Below, piece by piece: positions 30,206-38,484 of a DNA stretch of 64,000 nt. The DNA is from Raineyella fluvialis. GTDB taxonomy: Bacteria > Actinomycetota > Actinomycetes > Propionibacteriales > Propionibacteriaceae. How positions within the stretch are numbered: position 1 is the first letter of the stretch; each line of letters begins with the position of its first letter. The notes under the pieces were generated by a model, which searched no databases, had not been told where the DNA came from, and saw only the letters and a list, made by a program, of their open reading frames with translations. The position numbers and the translations under genes are program-made. The stretch is taken from assembly GCF_009646095.1 (NCBI RefSeq), contig NZ_CP045725.1:2294001-2358000 (forward strand), read 5' to 3'.

Positions 30206-31140
30206 AGGGGTACCTCCAGGGTCGGGGAGAGGGCCCGCGACACGCAGCACATCAGCGTGTCGCCGGCTTCCTTCTCGTCGGAGCTGAGGAAGAGGTCGCG
30301 ATGCAGGGGGACGCCGGCGGTCACGGGGAGACGGCACTCCCCGCACACCCCCTGCCGGCACAGGTGCGGGACGGCGATGCCCTGCTGATCGAGGGCATCG
30401 AGCAGCGACACGCCGGCGGGCACGTCGACGGTGCGTCCGCTGGCCGTCAGCCGCACCCGGAACGGGTCGCCGGGGTCGAGCGCGGCGACGCCGAAGTGCT
30501 CGGCATGTAGCCGTGAGGCGGGCCAGCCGGCGGCCCTCGCCCCGGCCAGGGTGTCGTCGAGGAACGAGGACGGCCCGCACACGTACAGATGGGTGCCGAA
30601 CGGCTGGTCGGCCAGGGCTGCGGCGAGCCGGGGCGCGAAGGCCTGGCGACCTACGACGACCTCGGCGGCCCCGTCCGTCAGGGTGAGGACGTCGTCGATG
30701 TGCGCTCCGGCGCCCCCGTGGACGTAGAGCACCTGCACGTCGCGGCCCCACCGCCGGGCGCTGCGCAGGTGGGAGAGGATCGGCGTGATGCCGATGCCGG
30801 CGGCGATGAGCAGGTGCTTGCGGGCGCCCGCGATCGGCGCGAACGCGCTGCGGGGGAGCAGGGCGGTGACCGTGTCGCCGACGGCCAGGGACTCGTGCAC
30901 CCAGCGGGAGCCGCCCTCGCCGTCGGGGACGAGGAGCACCGAGACGCGGTACTCCTCGGGGTCGATCCCGTCGCTGATCAGGCTGTATGCGTTGGAACGG
31001 GCGCCACAACTCAGGACGAGGTGGCTGCCGGCGACGAACGAGGGCAGCGTGCCCCCACCGGGCGCCCGCAGGACGAGCGTACGGATGCCCGGCGCCGCCT
31101 CCTTGACGGCGGCGACAGTCAGGGTGAGGGAGTCAGCCAT
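30202..31140 (-). CDS. PDR/VanB-type ferredoxin reductase, copy 1
   Basis: A 312-residue paralogue of the reductase at 27675-28643, with the same order of domains: flavin barrel (FVAGSHLVLSCGARSNAYSL), NAD(P)H domain (LIAAGIGITPILSHLRS) and C-terminal [2Fe-2S] domain (CRQGVCGECRLP, later CC). The start overlaps the DmmA-like gene by 8 bp and the stop overlaps the fused N-demethylase. Two different reductases in one operon suggest two complete monooxygenase sets rather than one. Confidence 0.93.
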   Translation of the reverse strand: MADSLTLTVAAVKEAAPGIRTLVLRAPGGGTLPSFVAGSHLVLSCGARSNAYSLISDGIDPEEYRVSVLLVPDGEGGSRWVHESLAVGDTVTALLPRSAFAPIAGARKHLLIAAGIGITPILSHLRSARRWGRDVQVLYVHGGAGAHIDDVLTLTDGAAEVVVGRQAFAPRLAAALADQPFGTHLYVCGPSSFLDDTLAGARAAGWPASRLHAEHFGVAALDPGDPFRVRLTASGRTVDVPAGVSLLDALDQQGIAVPHLCRQGVCGECRLPVTAGVPLHRDLFLSSDEKEAGDTLMCCVSRALSPTLEVPL

Positions 31141-31678
31141 GGGTCGCCTCCTCGGCGTCGATCTGGTAGCCCATCAGTCGGCCGGTACGCCGCGAGACGT
31201 GGTGGTAGATCACCAGGCGGCGGCCGCAGCTGTCGCAGGTCACCACGTCGCCGATGGCGGCGACGGCAGGGGTGGTGGCCAGGCAATGGCAGCAGTGGAT
31301 GTCGAGCGGGCCGGTGCCGACCGGTGCGACGACCAGTTCGTCGTCCTCCGTACCTGCCCTCACCGCCACCCCGCGCAGCGCCAGGCAGGCGCCCACCGGG
31401 CCCGCCAGGGCGACGCGGACGCCGACCCGGGCCTGACCCAGGGCGGTGGTGAGGGCCGCGCCGAGGTTCTCGGTCCGGCCGCCGGCGGCGTGCAGGACAC
31501 GGATGTCCTGCACGCTCGCCCCGCCCGCCAGCAGTGCGTCGCGCCACCGCTCGGTCTGCGCGACCCCGTCCGTCCCGGCGCCGACGAGGATCCAGGTGCT
31601 GCCGGTCCTGTCCGGGGTGACCGCGCCAGGGGCGTCGGCGACCCAGGTCGGGACACTGGTGTGGGCGAGGTCCGCCAT
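31133..31678 (-). CDS. DmmA-like dimethylamine monooxygenase subunit
   Basis: A 181-residue protein with an alpha/beta N-terminal part (ILVGAGTDGVAQTERWRDAL) and a C-terminal zinc-ribbon-like domain with HCCHC, then CDSCGRRLVIYHHVSRR. This matches the small subunit called DmmA in dimethylamine monooxygenases, where it occurs with a DUF3445 oxygenase and a ferredoxin reductase, exactly the genes that follow. The same unit is found fused to the oxygenase two genes downstream. The ATG at 31678 overlaps the cupin stop (ATGA). The family assignment is from domain pattern and context. Confidence 0.82.
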   Translation of the reverse strand: MADLAHTSVPTWVADAPGAVTPDRTGSTWILVGAGTDGVAQTERWRDALLAGGASVQDIRVLHAAGGRTENLGAALTTALGQARVGVRVALAGPVGACLALRGVAVRAGTEDDELVVAPVGTGPLDIHCCHCLATTPAVAAIGDVVTCDSCGRRLVIYHHVSRRTGRLMGYQIDAEEATHG

Positions 31679-32046
31679 CACAGCAGGTCGGCTCGGCGGT
31701 GGCCGGTGTAGAAGGCCAGCGCGTGGTCCGGGGTGCTGAAGTTGATCCGCGAACCCTTGGGGAAGAAGATCGCGTCCTTCGCCCGGGCCACCTGGACCTG
31801 GCCGGTGTCGACGTTCTCCAGCACGAACTCGCCCTCGAGAACGACCTTCATCTCGTCGTACTCGTACTCGTAGAAGAGCGGCTCCTCCGCGTGCTTCAGC
31901 TCGAAGAATCCCGAGCACATCGCGCTGCCGTCCGGGTTCTCGTACACGTCGGCGATGTAGCCGTCCCCGGCGTAGTCGGTCATCTTCGGCAGGTCCTGCC
32001 AGGCGCCCGAGGTCACGCGGAAGGGGGTCTGGGTGTTGGCGAGCAT
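31678..32046 (-). CDS. EutQ-like cupin protein, first gene of the amine operon
   Basis: A 122-residue single cupin (FYEYEYDEMKVVLEGEFVLEN; FFPKGSRINFSTPDHALAFY) of the EutQ/ethanolamine type. The ATG at 32046 has a strong CAGGAGG site just upstream; a start 20 codons earlier is possible but has no such site. It opens the leftward eight-gene operon. Cupins of this kind accompany amine-degrading gene clusters; a role as a metal-dependent enzyme or small-molecule sensor is not resolved. Confidence 0.85.
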   Translation of the reverse strand: MLANTQTPFRVTSGAWQDLPKMTDYAGDGYIADVYENPDGSAMCSGFFELKHAEEPLFYEYEYDEMKVVLEGEFVLENVDTGQVQVARAKDAIFFPKGSRINFSTPDHALAFYTGHRRADLL

Positions 32047-32124
32047 GTCGCCTCCTGTTCTGGAGTAAGGAGAGGTCGTCTCCTGAGGGGAAACGAGGTT
32101 GATCATCAGGAAACCACTCCTCGT

Positions 32125-32161
32125 GTTACCGGGGATGACCGCGGTGTTAGGTCTCCGTTAC
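32125..32161 (-). promoter_or_regulatory. GlnR-like site array upstream of the N-demethylase operon
   Basis: On the minus strand GTAAC (32161-32157), CTAAC (32150-32146) and GTCAT (32139-32135) follow each other at exactly 11 bp, and a further GTAAC (32129-32125) follows at 10 bp. The actinobacterial nitrogen regulator GlnR binds gTnAC-n6-GaAAC repeats with 11-bp period. The spacing fits; the GAAAC half is replaced by CTAAC. Computational only; the presence of GlnR in this organism is not shown. Confidence 0.4.
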
Positions 32162-32513
32162 GGGACCTGAGCGGCCGACGTGGCACCTCTCCGGTCGAGC
32201 TCGGCTGCCTGTCGGCGGCGGGTGGGGAGTCGGGCCGGTGGAGGATCCCGGTTTCGCGCTCCGGCACGATCTGCACCGTCCGTCTGCCGTCGACGGCTCA
32301 TCGACCGAGCGGCTACGCCGGGTCGGGGTCATCCGTTCGGCCGGTCGGGTCGTCGGTCCTCACGCCCTGGCTGCTGCCCTCGAAGTGACTGTGACAAGCG
32401 AAAACGTCGCATCGTCGGAGGGTGTGCGTCATTCCGCCCCGCCCAGTGGGCCTCGTCGGCCTGCTCGCATCCCGGAGGCCGGCAGGGGTGTGAGTGGGCG
32501 CCGTCATCGAGCC

Positions 32514-32540
32514 CTAACACGAGGGAAACCTCCCCGACCA
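32514..32540 (+). promoter_or_regulatory. GlnR-like box upstream of gmaS
   Basis: CTAAC (32514-32518), six bases, GAAAC (32525-32529), six bases, GACCA (32536-32540). The first two match the GlnR consensus gTnAC-n6-GaAAC at four of five and five of five positions. The box ends about 62 bp before the gmaS start, a usual place for an activator. It supports nitrogen-responsive control of the glutamylmethylamide pathway. Confidence 0.45.
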
Positions 32541-32602
32541 CATCGTCGGTAACTATGAGTCAACAGCGTTTCCTGATAATCAACTCATGGAGGTGTCACC
32601 CG

Positions 32603-33979
32603 ATGTCGATCGCAACCCTGACTGACGAGTTGTTGCAGAGGCAGGTGCCCGCAGGCCACCTCGCCTCCGCATCTCTGCGCGAACGCGCCGAACGCGATGG
32701 CGTTCGCTTCATCCTCGCCGTCTTCGTCGATCTCAACGGCAAACCCTGCGCCAAGCTCGTCCCGGTGGCGGCCGCCGACCAGTTGGAGAACGGCGAGCTG
32801 GGGTTCGCCGGCTTCGCCGCCGGCCTGATCGGCCAGCAGCCCCACGACTCCGATCTGCTGGCTGTCCCCGACCTCTCCTCGTACGCTGCCATCCCGTTCG
32901 TGCAGGAGGGCCTCGCCATCGTGCACTGTGACCCGTATGTCGACGGCCGGCCCTGGCCGTACGCCCCGCGGGTGATCCTCAAGCGGCTCCTCGACACGTA
33001 CGCCCGTCGTGGCCTGAGCGCCAAGGTCGGTGCCGAGGTCGAGTACTTCCTGCTGACCAAGGGCGAGGACGGCAGCCTCATGGCTGCTGATTCCCGTGAT
33101 GTCGGCCTGCAGACGTGTTACGACGCCCGTGGCGTGACCAGGATGTACGACCATCTGGCCGACATCAGTGAGGCGATGAACGCCCTCGGCTGGGGCAACT
33201 ACGCCAACGACCACGAGGACGCGCCCGGCCAGTTCGAGCAGAACTTCCACTATGACGACGCGCTCGTCACCGCGGACCGGGTCACCACCCTGCGCTACCT
33301 GATCAATGTCCTGGCCGAGCGGCGCGGGATGACCGCGACGTTCATGCCGAAGCCCTTCTCCGACCGGGCCGGCAACGGCCTGCACCTGCACCTGTCCCTG
33401 TGGAGGGACGACGCGCCGCTCTTCCCCGACGCGGACGACACCCGTGACCTCGGACTCTCGCCACTGGCCTACGCGTTCATCGGCGGCATCCTCGACCACG
33501 CCGCCGGCCTGCAGCTCTTCCTCGCGCCGAGCGTCAACTCCTACAAGCGCCGCGGCGCCACGACCAGCGCCTCGGGAGCGACCTGGTCACCCAAGAAGGC
33601 CTCGTACGGCGGCAACGATCGGTCCCACTTCATCCGCGTCCCCGACGGGAACCGGATCGAGGTCCGGGCCGGGGACGGCGCGGCCAATCCGTACCTCGCG
33701 ATCGCGACGACGCTGCTGGCCGGCCTCGCCGGCATCGACGCCGAGGTCGACCCGGGGGACCCGTGTGGCCCGGGGGAGTCCCGCCCGGACGCGGTGGCCC
33801 TGCCGCCCACGCTGCTGCATGCCGTCGAGGCCCTGCGCGGGGACGACCTGCTGCTCCGCGGCCTCGACCGCGACCACCCGGTGGGCCCCTACTTCGCCGA
33901 CGCGAAGGAGTCCGAGTTCCTGGCCTGGCACGGCACCGTGACCAGCTGGGAGCACGAGCAGTACCTGACGGCGTACTGA
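32603..33979 (+). CDS. gmaS: Gamma-glutamylmethylamide synthetase (glutamine synthetase family)
   Basis: A 458-residue glutamine-synthetase-fold ligase. Visible GS signatures are the metal-binding KVGAEVEYFLL, FEQNFHYDDAL, NGLHLHLSL, the ATP/glutamate segment NSYKRRG and EVRAGDGAANPYLA. The type is GlnT/GmaS-like rather than the canonical GlnA. The adjacent mgsABC genes point to ligation of glutamate with methylamine to gamma-glutamylmethylamide. The ATG at 32603 follows GGAGGTGTC. It could also use ammonia or ethylamine; the sequence alone does not decide. Confidence 0.82.
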   Translation: MSIATLTDELLQRQVPAGHLASASLRERAERDGVRFILAVFVDLNGKPCAKLVPVAAADQLENGELGFAGFAAGLIGQQPHDSDLLAVPDLSSYAAIPFVQEGLAIVHCDPYVDGRPWPYAPRVILKRLLDTYARRGLSAKVGAEVEYFLLTKGEDGSLMAADSRDVGLQTCYDARGVTRMYDHLADISEAMNALGWGNYANDHEDAPGQFEQNFHYDDALVTADRVTTLRYLINVLAERRGMTATFMPKPFSDRAGNGLHLHLSLWRDDAPLFPDADDTRDLGLSPLAYAFIGGILDHAAGLQLFLAPSVNSYKRRGATTSASGATWSPKKASYGGNDRSHFIRVPDGNRIEVRAGDGAANPYLAIATTLLAGLAGIDAEVDPGDPCGPGESRPDAVALPPTLLHAVEALRGDDLLLRGLDRDHPVGPYFADAKESEFLAWHGTVTSWEHEQYLTAY

Positions 33980-34019
33980 CACGCCGTCGTCGACAACCAC
34001 GTGATCGAGAGGAGACCCC

Positions 34020-34955
34020 ATGTGTGGAATCGCTGCCCTGCAGCTACGTAACCCGGCACTGCGCGACGAACTCGGTGTGCTCATGCACGGCATGCTGTGC
34101 GAGATCGTCGAGCGCGGCCCCGACTCGGCCGGTCTCGCCGTCTACGGCGACCGCACGCTCAACCCCGACGGCACCGCGGTGCTGACCCTGCTGGGCCACG
34201 ACGGCGAGCCGGAGGCGCTGCGCGAACAGCTCGCCAGCGTGCTGCCGTCGAGCAGCGGCGTCGAGGTCGAGCCGAGGGGCGACACGACCATCGTCCGGGC
34301 CGGCGTCGCGACCGAGGAACTCGAAGCGGCCGTCGAGACGTTCCTTCCCGGGGTCGGCATCGCCGGCCGCGGCACCGGCGTCACCGTCATGAAGGGCGTC
34401 GGCAACCCGCGCGACCTTGCCGAGACGTTCCACCTGCGCGAGGCCACCGGGCTCCAGGGCGTGTCCCACACCCGGATGGCGACCGAATCGGCCGTCACGG
34501 CGGGCGGCGCGCACCCGTTCACGGTCGCCGACGACCTGTGCCTGGTGCACAACGGGTCGTTCAGCAATCACGTCAGCATCCGCCGCCGGCTCGAGGCCGA
34601 GGGCGTCCGCTTCGACAGCGAGAACGACTCCGAGGTGGCGGCCCGCTACATCGCCCGACGCCTGGAACAGGGCGACGACCTCGAGACGGCCCTGGCCCAC
34701 CTGGGCGAGGTCCTCGACGGCTTCTACACCCTCGTCGTCACCACCGCGACCAGCATGGCCGTCGTCCGCGACCCGATCGCCTGCAAGCCGGCGATCATCG
34801 CCGAGACCGACGACTGGGTGGCGATGGCCTCGGAGTACCGCGCGCTCGCGGGCCTGCCCGGCATCGAGGACGCCCGGATCTTCGAGCCGGCGCCCGGCAT
34901 CGCCTACACCTGGACCCTCTCCACCCCCGCCGACAAGGAGGCGAACGTACGATGA
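34020..34955 (+). CDS. mgsA: N-methylglutamate synthase subunit A (class II glutamine amidotransferase)
   Basis: A 311-residue Ntn-hydrolase of the GlxB/MgsA type. The nucleophile is Cys2 (MCGIAALQ), with the family segments RGPDSAG, HTRMATES and LVHNGSFSNH. It corresponds to the amidotransferase third of glutamate synthase, encoded separately. In methylamine users MgsA releases methylamine from gamma-glutamylmethylamide for transfer to 2-oxoglutarate. It lies 40 bp after gmaS with GAGAGGAG as ribosome binding site and overlaps mgsB (ATGA). Confidence 0.88.
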   Translation: MCGIAALQLRNPALRDELGVLMHGMLCEIVERGPDSAGLAVYGDRTLNPDGTAVLTLLGHDGEPEALREQLASVLPSSSGVEVEPRGDTTIVRAGVATEELEAAVETFLPGVGIAGRGTGVTVMKGVGNPRDLAETFHLREATGLQGVSHTRMATESAVTAGGAHPFTVADDLCLVHNGSFSNHVSIRRRLEAEGVRFDSENDSEVAARYIARRLEQGDDLETALAHLGEVLDGFYTLVVTTATSMAVVRDPIACKPAIIAETDDWVAMASEYRALAGLPGIEDARIFEPAPGIAYTWTLSTPADKEANVR

Positions 34956-35668
34956 CCGTCACCACTCCGACCCCCGTGTCCACCCCGGCCCCCGTCAGCG
35001 CCGCGAGCTTCGATCTGAGGTCCGACAGTGTGCGGGCGGTCAACGCCGCCCTGCACGCCGCGAGCAGCCGCGAGAGCTTCACGATCGACCATGCCGGCGG
35101 CCAGCACAGCATCGCCGCGGGCATCGCTACCAACATCGACGTGACCATCAACGGTCACGTCGGGTACTACTGCGCCGGCATGCACACCACGGGCCGCGTC
35201 ACCGTCCACGGCAGCGCCGGCGTCGGCCTGGCCGAGAACATCATGAGCGGCGTCGTCCACGTGACGGGGGATGCGTCGCAGTCGGCGGCCGCCACCGGTC
35301 ACGGCGGACTGGTCGTCATCGACGGCAACACCGGCGCCCGGTGCGGCATCTCGATGAAGGGCGTCGACATCGTCGTGGGAGGCAGCATCGGCCACGCCTC
35401 CGCCTTCATGGCCCAGGCCGGGCGACTCGTCGTCTGCGGCGACGCCGGGGCCGGGCTGGGCGACTCGATCTACGAGGCCCGCCTCTACGTCCGCGGCTCC
35501 GTCGAGTCACTCGGCGCGGACTGCGTCGAGAAGCCGATGGGCGCCGAGTACCTGGCCGAACTGGCCGGTCTGCTCCGCGCCGCCGGCCGCTCCGAGGACC
35601 CGGCGGAGTTCCGCCGCTACGGCTCGGCCCGCCAGCTCTACCACTTCCACGCCGACAACTCCTACTGA
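34952..35668 (+). CDS. mgsB: N-methylglutamate synthase subunit B (GXGXG domain)
   Basis: A 238-residue protein formed by the beta-helical GXGXG domain found at the C-terminus of glutamate synthase large chains. It shows repeated G-rich turns (GHVGYYCAGMHTTGRVTVHG, GGSIGHASAFMAQAGRLVV) and the late YVRGSVESLGADCVEK. It matches MgsB/GlxC. A Pro/Thr-rich stretch precedes the domain. It is coupled to mgsA by an ATGA overlap and followed by mgsC after 18 bp. Confidence 0.88.
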   Translation: MTVTTPTPVSTPAPVSAASFDLRSDSVRAVNAALHAASSRESFTIDHAGGQHSIAAGIATNIDVTINGHVGYYCAGMHTTGRVTVHGSAGVGLAENIMSGVVHVTGDASQSAAATGHGGLVVIDGNTGARCGISMKGVDIVVGGSIGHASAFMAQAGRLVVCGDAGAGLGDSIYEARLYVRGSVESLGADCVEKPMGAEYLAELAGLLRAAGRSEDPAEFRRYGSARQLYHFHADNSY

Positions 35669-35686
35669 GCCGGAAGGACCCCACCC

Positions 35687-37008
35687 ATGACGAACCACGC
35701 CCAGCTGGGCCTACGCGAGTCGGCGACGTTCGACCGCGCCACCATCGCCGACATCCAGCGCGCCGCCGCGACCGGCATCTACGACATCCGCGGCTGGGGT
35801 GCCAAGCGCAGCCTGCCGCACTTCGACGACCTGCTGTTCCTCGGCTCCAGCGTCTCCCGCTACCCCCTCGAGGGCTACCGCGAGCGATGCGACACCGACG
35901 TGACACTGGGCGGGCGCCACGCGCTCCAGCCGGTGCACCTGGACATCCCGGTCACCATCGCCGGGATGAGCTTCGGGGCCCTGTCCGCGAACGCCAAGGA
36001 GGCCCTCGGCCGGGGGCCAGTGAGGTCGGCACCTCCACCACCACCGGCGACGGTGGCATGACTCCGGAGGAGCGCGGACACTCCTCGACGCTCGTCTACC
36101 AGTACCTGCCCTCCCGCTACGGGATGAACCCCGACGACCTGCGCAAGGCCGACGCGATCGAGGTCGTGCTCGGCCAGGGCGCCAAGCCCGGCGGTGGCGG
36201 CATGCTGCTGGGGCAGAAGATCACCGAGCGGGTGGCGGCGATGCGGACGCTGCCGGTGGGCATCGACCAGCGCTCCGCCAGCCGCCACCCCGACTGGACC
36301 GGCCCGGACGACCTCGAGATCAAGATCAAGGAACTGCGCGAGATCACCGACTGGCGTACGCCGATCTACGTCAAGGTCGGCGCCTCCCGCCCGTACTACG
36401 ACACCGCGCTGGCGGTGAAGGCCGGCGCCGACGTCGTGGTGATCGACGGCATGCAGGGCGGCACCGCCGCCACACAGCAGGTCTTCATTGAGAACGTCGG
36501 CATCCCCACCCTCGCCGCGATCCGGCCCGCCGTCCGGGCCCTGCAGGACCTCGGCGTGCACCGCGACGGCGTACAGCTCATCATCTCGGGCGGCATCCGC
36601 ACCGGTGCCGACGTGGCCAAGGCGATCGCGCTCGGCGCGGACGCCGTCTCCATCGGCACCGCCGCCCTGATCGCGCTCGGCGACAACAGCCCCCGCTACG
36701 ACGCCGAGTACGCCGCCCTCGGCTCGGCGGCCGGGTTCTACGACGACTTCCAGGACGGCAAGGACCCCGCCGGGATCTCGACCCAGGACCCGGAGCTGGC
36801 CGCCCGCCTCGACCCGGTCGAGGCCGGCCGGCGCCTGGCGAACTACCTGCGGGTGCTGACGCTGGAGGCGCAGACGATCGCCCGCGCCTGCGGCAAGTCG
36901 CACCTGCTCAACCTCGAGCCCGAGGACCTCGTCGCCTTGACCATCGAGGCCGCCGCCATGGCCGGTGTCCCGCTCGCCGGCACCGACTGGATCCCCGGCC
37001 GCTGCTGA
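35687..37008 (+). CDS. mgsC: N-methylglutamate synthase subunit C (FMN glutamate synthase domain), frameshifted
   Basis: The FMN and Fe-S synthase domain of GltB type (MgsC/GlxD), about 440 residues. It makes N-methylglutamate from methylamine and 2-oxoglutarate. The first part ends ANAKEALGRG. The second continues ASEVGTSTTTGDGGMTPEER and has QYLPSRYGM, GQGAKPGGGGML, KVGASRPYYDTALAVKAGAD, GMQGGTAATQ and IISGGIRTGADVAKAIALGAD. The frame breaks in the G run at 36012-36016; one more G restores the family sequence exactly. I read the gene as intact with a sequencing error. The ATG at 35687 follows GGAAGGAC. Confidence 0.86.
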
Positions 37009-37092
37009 CCCGACGTATCGCACCACGCCCTGATCCGCCACCTCCCGATCCACCCCATCACCGATCCACCGCACCGCTGATTGGAGTTCCCC

Positions 37093-38390
37093 ATGGACAC
37101 CGGAAACGTCGCCTGGCTGCTCGCCAGTTCGGCACTCGTCGCCCTGATGATCCCCGGCCTCGCCCTCTACTACGGCGCGATGGTCAGCTCCCGCCAGATC
37201 CTCAACATGATGATCATGTGCTTCTCGGGAGCCAGCCTCGTCGCCATCCTCTGGGTGCTGTACGGCTTCTCCGCCGCCTTCGGCACCTCGCTGGGCGGGC
37301 TGGGCCTGCTCGGCAATCCGCTGCAGTACTTCGGCCTGGACGCCGCTCTGGGCGACAGCACCGCCTCAGGGCTCCCGTTCGCCCTCTTCGCCGCGTTCCA
37401 GCTCCTGTTCGCCGCCGTCACCACCGCCCTGACGGCCGGTAGCGCCGCGGGACGGATGAAGTTCGGCGCCTGGATGCTCTTCGCCGGGCTGTGGGCGACC
37501 TTCGTCTACTTTCCGGTCGCGCACTGGGTCTTCGCCTTCGACAGCGAAGGTGTCGTCGGTGGCTGGATCGCCAACCGACTCGGCGCTGTCGACTTCGCCG
37601 GCGGCACGGCCGTCCACGTCAACTCCGGCATCGCCGCCCTGGCGCTCGCCCTGGTCCTCGGCCGCAGCAAGACCTTCGGCCAGCCGGTCCGCCCGCACAA
37701 CCGTCCGCTCGTCCTCGTCGGCGCCGGCCTGCTGTGGTTCGGCTGGTACGGCTTCAACGCCGGCTCGGCCCTCGCCGCCGGCACCGCCGCGAGCGTCGTC
37801 TTCCTGAACTCGACCGTCGCCGCCTGCGCCGGCCTGCTCGGCTGGGCCATGGTCGATCTCTTCCGCACCGGCTCGGTGACCAGCCTCGGCTCGGCTGAGG
37901 GCATCATCGCCGGCCTCGTCGCGATCACCCCGCCTGTGGCGCCGTCTCGCCGATCGGCGCGATCGTCATCGGCGCTGTGGCGGGCATCGCCTGCGCCTTC
38001 GCCATCGACTGGAAGTTCAAGTTCGGCTACGACGACTCCCTCGACGTCGTCGGCGTGCACCTCACCGGCGGCATCCTCGGCACCCTGCTCATCGGGCTGT
38101 TCGCCACGCCGACCGCCCCCAACGGCAAGGCCGGCCTGTTCTACGGCGGCGGGCTGGGCCTGCTCGGCACCCAGGCCCTCGCCGTGGCCGCGGTACTCGC
38201 CTACTCCTTCACCCTTACCTGGCTGATCGCCAAGCTCGTCGGCGTCACCGTCGGCCTGCGGATTCCCGAGGAACACGAGGTGGCCGGCATCGATCCCCAC
38301 TCGCACGACGAGCTCGCCTACGACGAGGCCGCGTACGACGAGGAGCCGGTCGCCGACGGCCTGACGCTGGTCCCGGCCAGCACCCGCTGA
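37093..38390 (+). CDS. amt: Ammonium/methylammonium transporter, frameshifted
   Basis: An Amt/MEP channel of about 433 residues with eleven membrane helices. The pore histidine pair is visible in FAGGTAVHVNSGIAAL and in VVGVHLTGGILGTLL, and the selectivity region WMLFAGLWATFVYFPVAHW is present. The frame breaks at about 37931; adding one G (CCCCGG) restores AITPACGAVSPIGAIVIG and joins both halves. In the island it would take up ammonium or methylammonium for GmaS. A PII (glnK) gene, the usual neighbour, is absent. The tail is long, acidic and variable. Confidence 0.88.
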
Positions 38391-38396
38391 ACCCCG

Positions 38397-38433
38397 GTGG
38401 TGCGGATGCCACCTGACGCGGCATCCGCACCAC
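38397..38433 (+). terminator. Hairpin terminator after amt
   Basis: A perfect 14-bp stem, GTGGTGCGGATGCC (38397-38410) with GGCATCCGCACCAC (38420-38433), and a 9-base loop, 6 bp behind the amt stop. There is no long U run. It probably ends most gmaS–mgs–amt transcription before the flavoprotein gene. Confidence 0.65.
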
Positions 38434-38484
38434 TACCCGTTTGCCCCGTCCCGCCGTACCCACCAGTTGAGGAGCACATCCACC

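Larger units (their letters stand above)
32047..32602. other. Divergent control region of the methylated-amine island
   Basis: A 556-bp region without a convincing gene between the leftward operon and gmaS. Open frames through it have poor codon bias. The 10-bp CCTCGTGTTA at 32119-32128 recurs inverted as TAACACGAGG at 32515-32524, 73 and 79 bp from the two start codons. GlnR-like sites accompany both copies. A GATAAT at 32575-32580 could be a -10 element for gmaS. The middle (32165-32510) is GC-rich and shows nothing I can name. Confidence 0.6.
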
